Shown in pieces: positions 5,765 through 7,486 of a stretch of DNA of 7,486 nt; position 1 is the first letter of the stretch; every line of letters begins with the position of its first letter. Below the pieces are notes generated by a model. The model did no database searches. It worked only from the letters and a program-made list of their open reading frames with translations, and was not told the DNA's origin. Source of the DNA: an uncultured Clostridia bacterium (GTDB lineage Bacteria > Bacillota > Clostridia > Oscillospirales > UMGS1783); assembly GCA_937892635.1 (NCBI GenBank), contig CALBKB010000097.1, positions 1-7,486 of the forward strand, given 5' to 3'. A program made the translations under genes and the position numbers.

Positions 5765-6775
5765 TCACAGCAGGGTTTCTTTGAATAGCCGTGCCGCGCC
5801 GATGACGCCGGCATGTTCAAAATGGACGGCCAACTGCACGGGAACGTCGGTTGTTCGATAACGGGAAACGGGCTCGAGCAGGCGCTCGCCCTGAGCGGTG
5901 ATGGCACCGGCTAAAATGACGTAGCGCGGGTCAAAGATACGGACCAGATTATCGATGCCCATGGCCAAATAACGGCAAAAGCGCTCGAGCAGTTGGGTAG
6001 CGACGGGGCATCCTTGTTCTTTGGCCAAAAAAGGCAGCTTGCCGTTGATCCCTTCGCTCCTGGCGAGCGCGGCCAACAACGAGTCGGGATGCTCGGCTAC
6101 CGCTTGTTGAGTTTGTCGAACAAGAGCCGAGGTGGAGGCATACTGTTCAAAACAGCCGCGTTGACCGCAATTGCAAGGCAGGCCGTCCTGTTCGATCATC
6201 ATATGTCCGATCTCGCCGCCATGGCCGCGATGGCCGTGGTATAACTGTCCGCCGATAATCACACCGCCGCCGATGCCGGTGCCCAGGGTGATATAGAGTA
6301 GGTCATCGTTAGCGTTTGCGGCCGTACATTCACCCAGCGCGGCGCAGTTGGCGTCATTTTCCAAGAGAATGGGAAGGTCGGTATGCTCACTGAGAATATC
6401 ATGAAGCGGTAGGTGTTTGAAGGGGAGATTGGGGGTGGTTATATAATTTTGATTTTCCAAACAACCGGGCAGACCGATACCGACGCCACGGATATAGGGG
6501 TCATTTTCACGGGCTTGGTCGATGATGCGGCAGAGGGCTTTGAGGAGGTCCGACTCGGTCTTGGGGGTGGAGATTTTATCGTTGGTTATTATGGAGCCAT
6601 CGGGGTTGGTGGTGGCGAATTTGATGAAAGTGCCGCCCACGTCAATGCCCAGATAATGATCGGGCGGACGCTTTTTGCCGACCGTGGGGTCATGCAGCAG
6701 CCGACCGCCTGCTTGTTTTTGTAATGGATCAAGACGTTCTTGGTTCAAATACTTTTTTGCGTTTTTATATTTCAC
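5765..6775 (-). CDS. ROK-family sugar kinase, glucokinase-like
   Basis: A 336-residue cytosolic kinase that probably phosphorylates glucose or a related hexose with ATP. Seen: phosphate-binding DVGGT (45-49), LLENDANCAALGE (137-149, catalytic D141), GTGIGGGVIIGG (165-176), EIGH (188-191) and the ROK zinc site CNCGQRGC (201-208; H191, C201, C203, C208), then GVIGAA (323-328). No N-terminal helix-turn-helix precedes the kinase fold, so this is a kinase rather than a NagC/XylR-type repressor. The roughly 40 residues before DVGGT are basic and longer than in most ROK kinases. The GTG at 6775 was chosen because GGGGTGAT (6781-6788) sits 5 bases upstream and the predicted transcript begins about 15 bases before it; the only other nearby start codon, a TTG at residue 10, has no ribosome binding site. 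Exact sugar specificity (glucose, mannose, N-acetylated sugars) cannot be read from the sequence. Nothing links it metabolically to the downstream aro operon. Confidence 0.88.
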   Translation of the reverse strand: MKYKNAKKYLNQERLDPLQKQAGGRLLHDPTVGKKRPPDHYLGIDVGGTFIKFATTNPDGSIITNDKISTPKTESDLLKALCRIIDQARENDPYIRGVGIGLPGCLENQNYITTPNLPFKHLPLHDILSEHTDLPILLENDANCAALGECTAANANDDLLYITLGTGIGGGVIIGGQLYHGHRGHGGEIGHMMIEQDGLPCNCGQRGCFEQYASTSALVRQTQQAVAEHPDSLLAALARSEGINGKLPFLAKEQGCPVATQLLERFCRYLAMGIDNLVRIFDPRYVILAGAITAQGERLLEPVSRYRTTDVPVQLAVHFEHAGVIGAARLFKETLL

Positions 6776-6796
6776 GGAAGATCACCCCTTTTCTCT

Positions 6797-6826
6797 ATTA
6801 TAGCAAAGGAGGGTGGGGTTTGAAAA
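6797..6826 (-). promoter_or_regulatory. Extended -10 promoter of the ROK kinase gene
   Basis: On the minus strand TATAAT (6802-6797) is preceded by TGC, an extended -10 element. The best -35 is TTTTCA (6826-6821, four of six consensus bases) at 18-base spacing. A weak -35 compensated by TGn is a common arrangement. The predicted start is near 6790, about 15 bases before the GTG. Confidence 0.7.
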
Positions 6827-6869
6827 GGAAAGATTGGGAAAAATCAAATTTTATGTGGTGGTATAACGG

Positions 6870-6898
6870 TTGCCAAGGATGGGGGATTATGCTATACT
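6870..6898 (+). promoter_or_regulatory. Promoter of the tetR-family gene
   Basis: TTGCCA (6870-6875) and TATACT (6893-6898) are 17 bases apart, and TGC before the -10 makes an extended element. The predicted start is near 6905, just before the AGAGGTGA ribosome binding site. It lies back to back with the ROK promoter. I see no clear inverted repeat over either promoter that would mark a TetR operator. Confidence 0.72.
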
Positions 6899-6917
6899 GA
6901 GCAAAAGAGGTGAGAAT

Positions 6918-7484
6918 ATGGAGTCCTATACGGTACGCGAACAACTCATTGCCGCCGGCATTGTGGAATTGGAAGGTCACGGTATCGCCGATTTCTCGTT
7001 GCGACGGGTGGCGGCCGCCTGCAATTTATCCTGCGCCGCGCCCTACAAGCATTTCAAGGACAAGCGGGAGTTCATCGCCGCCATCATCGACTATGTCAAC
7101 GGCCAGTGGCGCGAGCGGCAGGAGCAGATCCTGACCGGCTGCACCGGCGGTCTGCGGCAGCAGACCGTGGAGGTCGTGGTGGGCTATGTGGCGTTCCTGA
7201 TGGAGAAGCCCTGGTTCCGGTCCATCCTGATGCTCAAGGACGCGGAATTCGACAACCTCTACCACAAGGCCCGGGGCCAGATGTCCAGCCGCAGCCAGCA
7301 GTTGGAGGAGCAGTTCTTTGCGGAATCCGGCTGGGACAGCGCCAAGATCCGCCGCAAGCTCCACATCGTCCGGGCGGTCCTTTTCGGTACGGTGTTCCTC
7401 ATCGATTCCGGGGAGCTTTCCTTCGACGAGACGGTGCTGGAGAATGTCCGGGCAGCCGTGGATCGGGAATTTGACCTCCCATAA
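6918..7484 (+). CDS. TetR/AcrR-family transcriptional regulator
   Basis: A complete 188-residue DNA-binding regulator. Seen: an N-terminal helix-turn-helix with DFSLRRVAAACNLS (25-38) followed by the recognition segment APYKHFKDKREF (41-52), matching the TetR pattern VAxxxGVSxxxxYxHFxxK. The C-terminal helical ligand-binding and dimer part (about 60-188) has no recognisable ligand signature. The ATG at 6918 was chosen because AGAGGTGA lies about 6 bases upstream. The in-frame ATG at 6870 lies upstream of the predicted transcription start, inside the promoter. The gene is divergent from the ROK kinase, so autoregulation or control of that kinase is possible, but its real target may lie to the right of the window. 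GC content rises along the gene: 31/60 in the first 60 coding bases and 41/60 in 7141-7200 by hand count. Confidence 0.87.
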   Translation: MESYTVREQLIAAGIVELEGHGIADFSLRRVAAACNLSCAAPYKHFKDKREFIAAIIDYVNGQWRERQEQILTGCTGGLRQQTVEVVVGYVAFLMEKPWFRSILMLKDAEFDNLYHKARGQMSSRSQQLEEQFFAESGWDSAKIRRKLHIVRAVLFGTVFLIDSGELSFDETVLENVRAAVDREFDLP

Positions 7485-7486
7485 AA

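Noticed and set aside
5754..5766. 13-base palindrome GATCGTcACGATC overlapping the ROK stop codon
   Set aside because: It is short, has no T-run, and is partly coding; the larger hairpin at 5670-5694 is the better terminator. Chance occurrence is likely.
6870..6917. 16-codon upstream extension of the TetR protein
   Set aside because: The ATG at 6870 lies at the -35 element, upstream of the predicted transcript start. The ATG at 6918 has a good ribosome binding site.
1..7486. CRISPR arrays, tRNA or rRNA genes, insertion sequences, phage or defence genes
   Set aside because: No direct-repeat arrays, RNA gene motifs, transposase motifs or terminal inverted repeats were seen on either strand. 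The window is ordinary metabolic and regulatory DNA.

Overview
This window most likely comes from a member of the Bacillota, class Clostridia. The reasons are purine-rich AGGAGG-type ribosome binding sites, near-consensus sigma-A promoters, moderately GC-rich genes (mid-50s percent by eye), and proteins that resemble clostridial families: a bifunctional PheA with an 'RSRP' ACT domain, a fused AroE-AroK, and an aminotransferase with the clostridial 'SLGNPS' N-terminus. A genus cannot be named from this alone.

Most of the window (about 1-5690) is one tightly packed minus-strand operon for chorismate and phenylalanine synthesis. In transcription order it holds a class I/II PLP aminotransferase, pheA (chorismate mutase, prephenate dehydratase and ACT domains), aroB, aroC, an aroE-aroK fusion, and the first seven codons of what is almost certainly aroQ (type II dehydroquinase), cut by the left edge. 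Neighbouring genes overlap by 4-8 bases or are 8 bases apart, so translational coupling is likely. The encoded enzymes cover DAHP to shikimate 3-phosphate (AroB, AroQ, AroE, AroK), EPSP to chorismate (AroC), chorismate to phenylpyruvate (PheA), and a plausible final transamination to phenylalanine. EPSP synthase (aroA), DAHP synthase and prephenate dehydrogenase are not in the window.

The operon has a strong promoter at 5658-5685 (TTGACA, 16-base spacer, TATAAT). It is interlaced with the probable intrinsic terminator of the gene before it: the -35 hexamer is the loop of the terminator hairpin. A perfect 17-base palindrome (5624-5640) lies just downstream of the predicted transcription start and is the best candidate operator.

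Upstream of the operon, also on the minus strand, is a ROK-family sugar kinase (5765-6775) with its own extended -10 promoter. Divergent from it is a complete TetR-family regulator (6918-7484) with its own promoter. The two promoters lie back to back in a 142-base intergenic region. The 3' two thirds of tetR is distinctly more GC-rich than its 5' end.

Nothing here amounts to a new defence, mobile or otherwise undescribed system. The most interesting material is regulatory: the terminator/promoter composite and the palindrome at the head of the aromatic operon. There is also the enzyme fusion and one variant ACT-domain motif.
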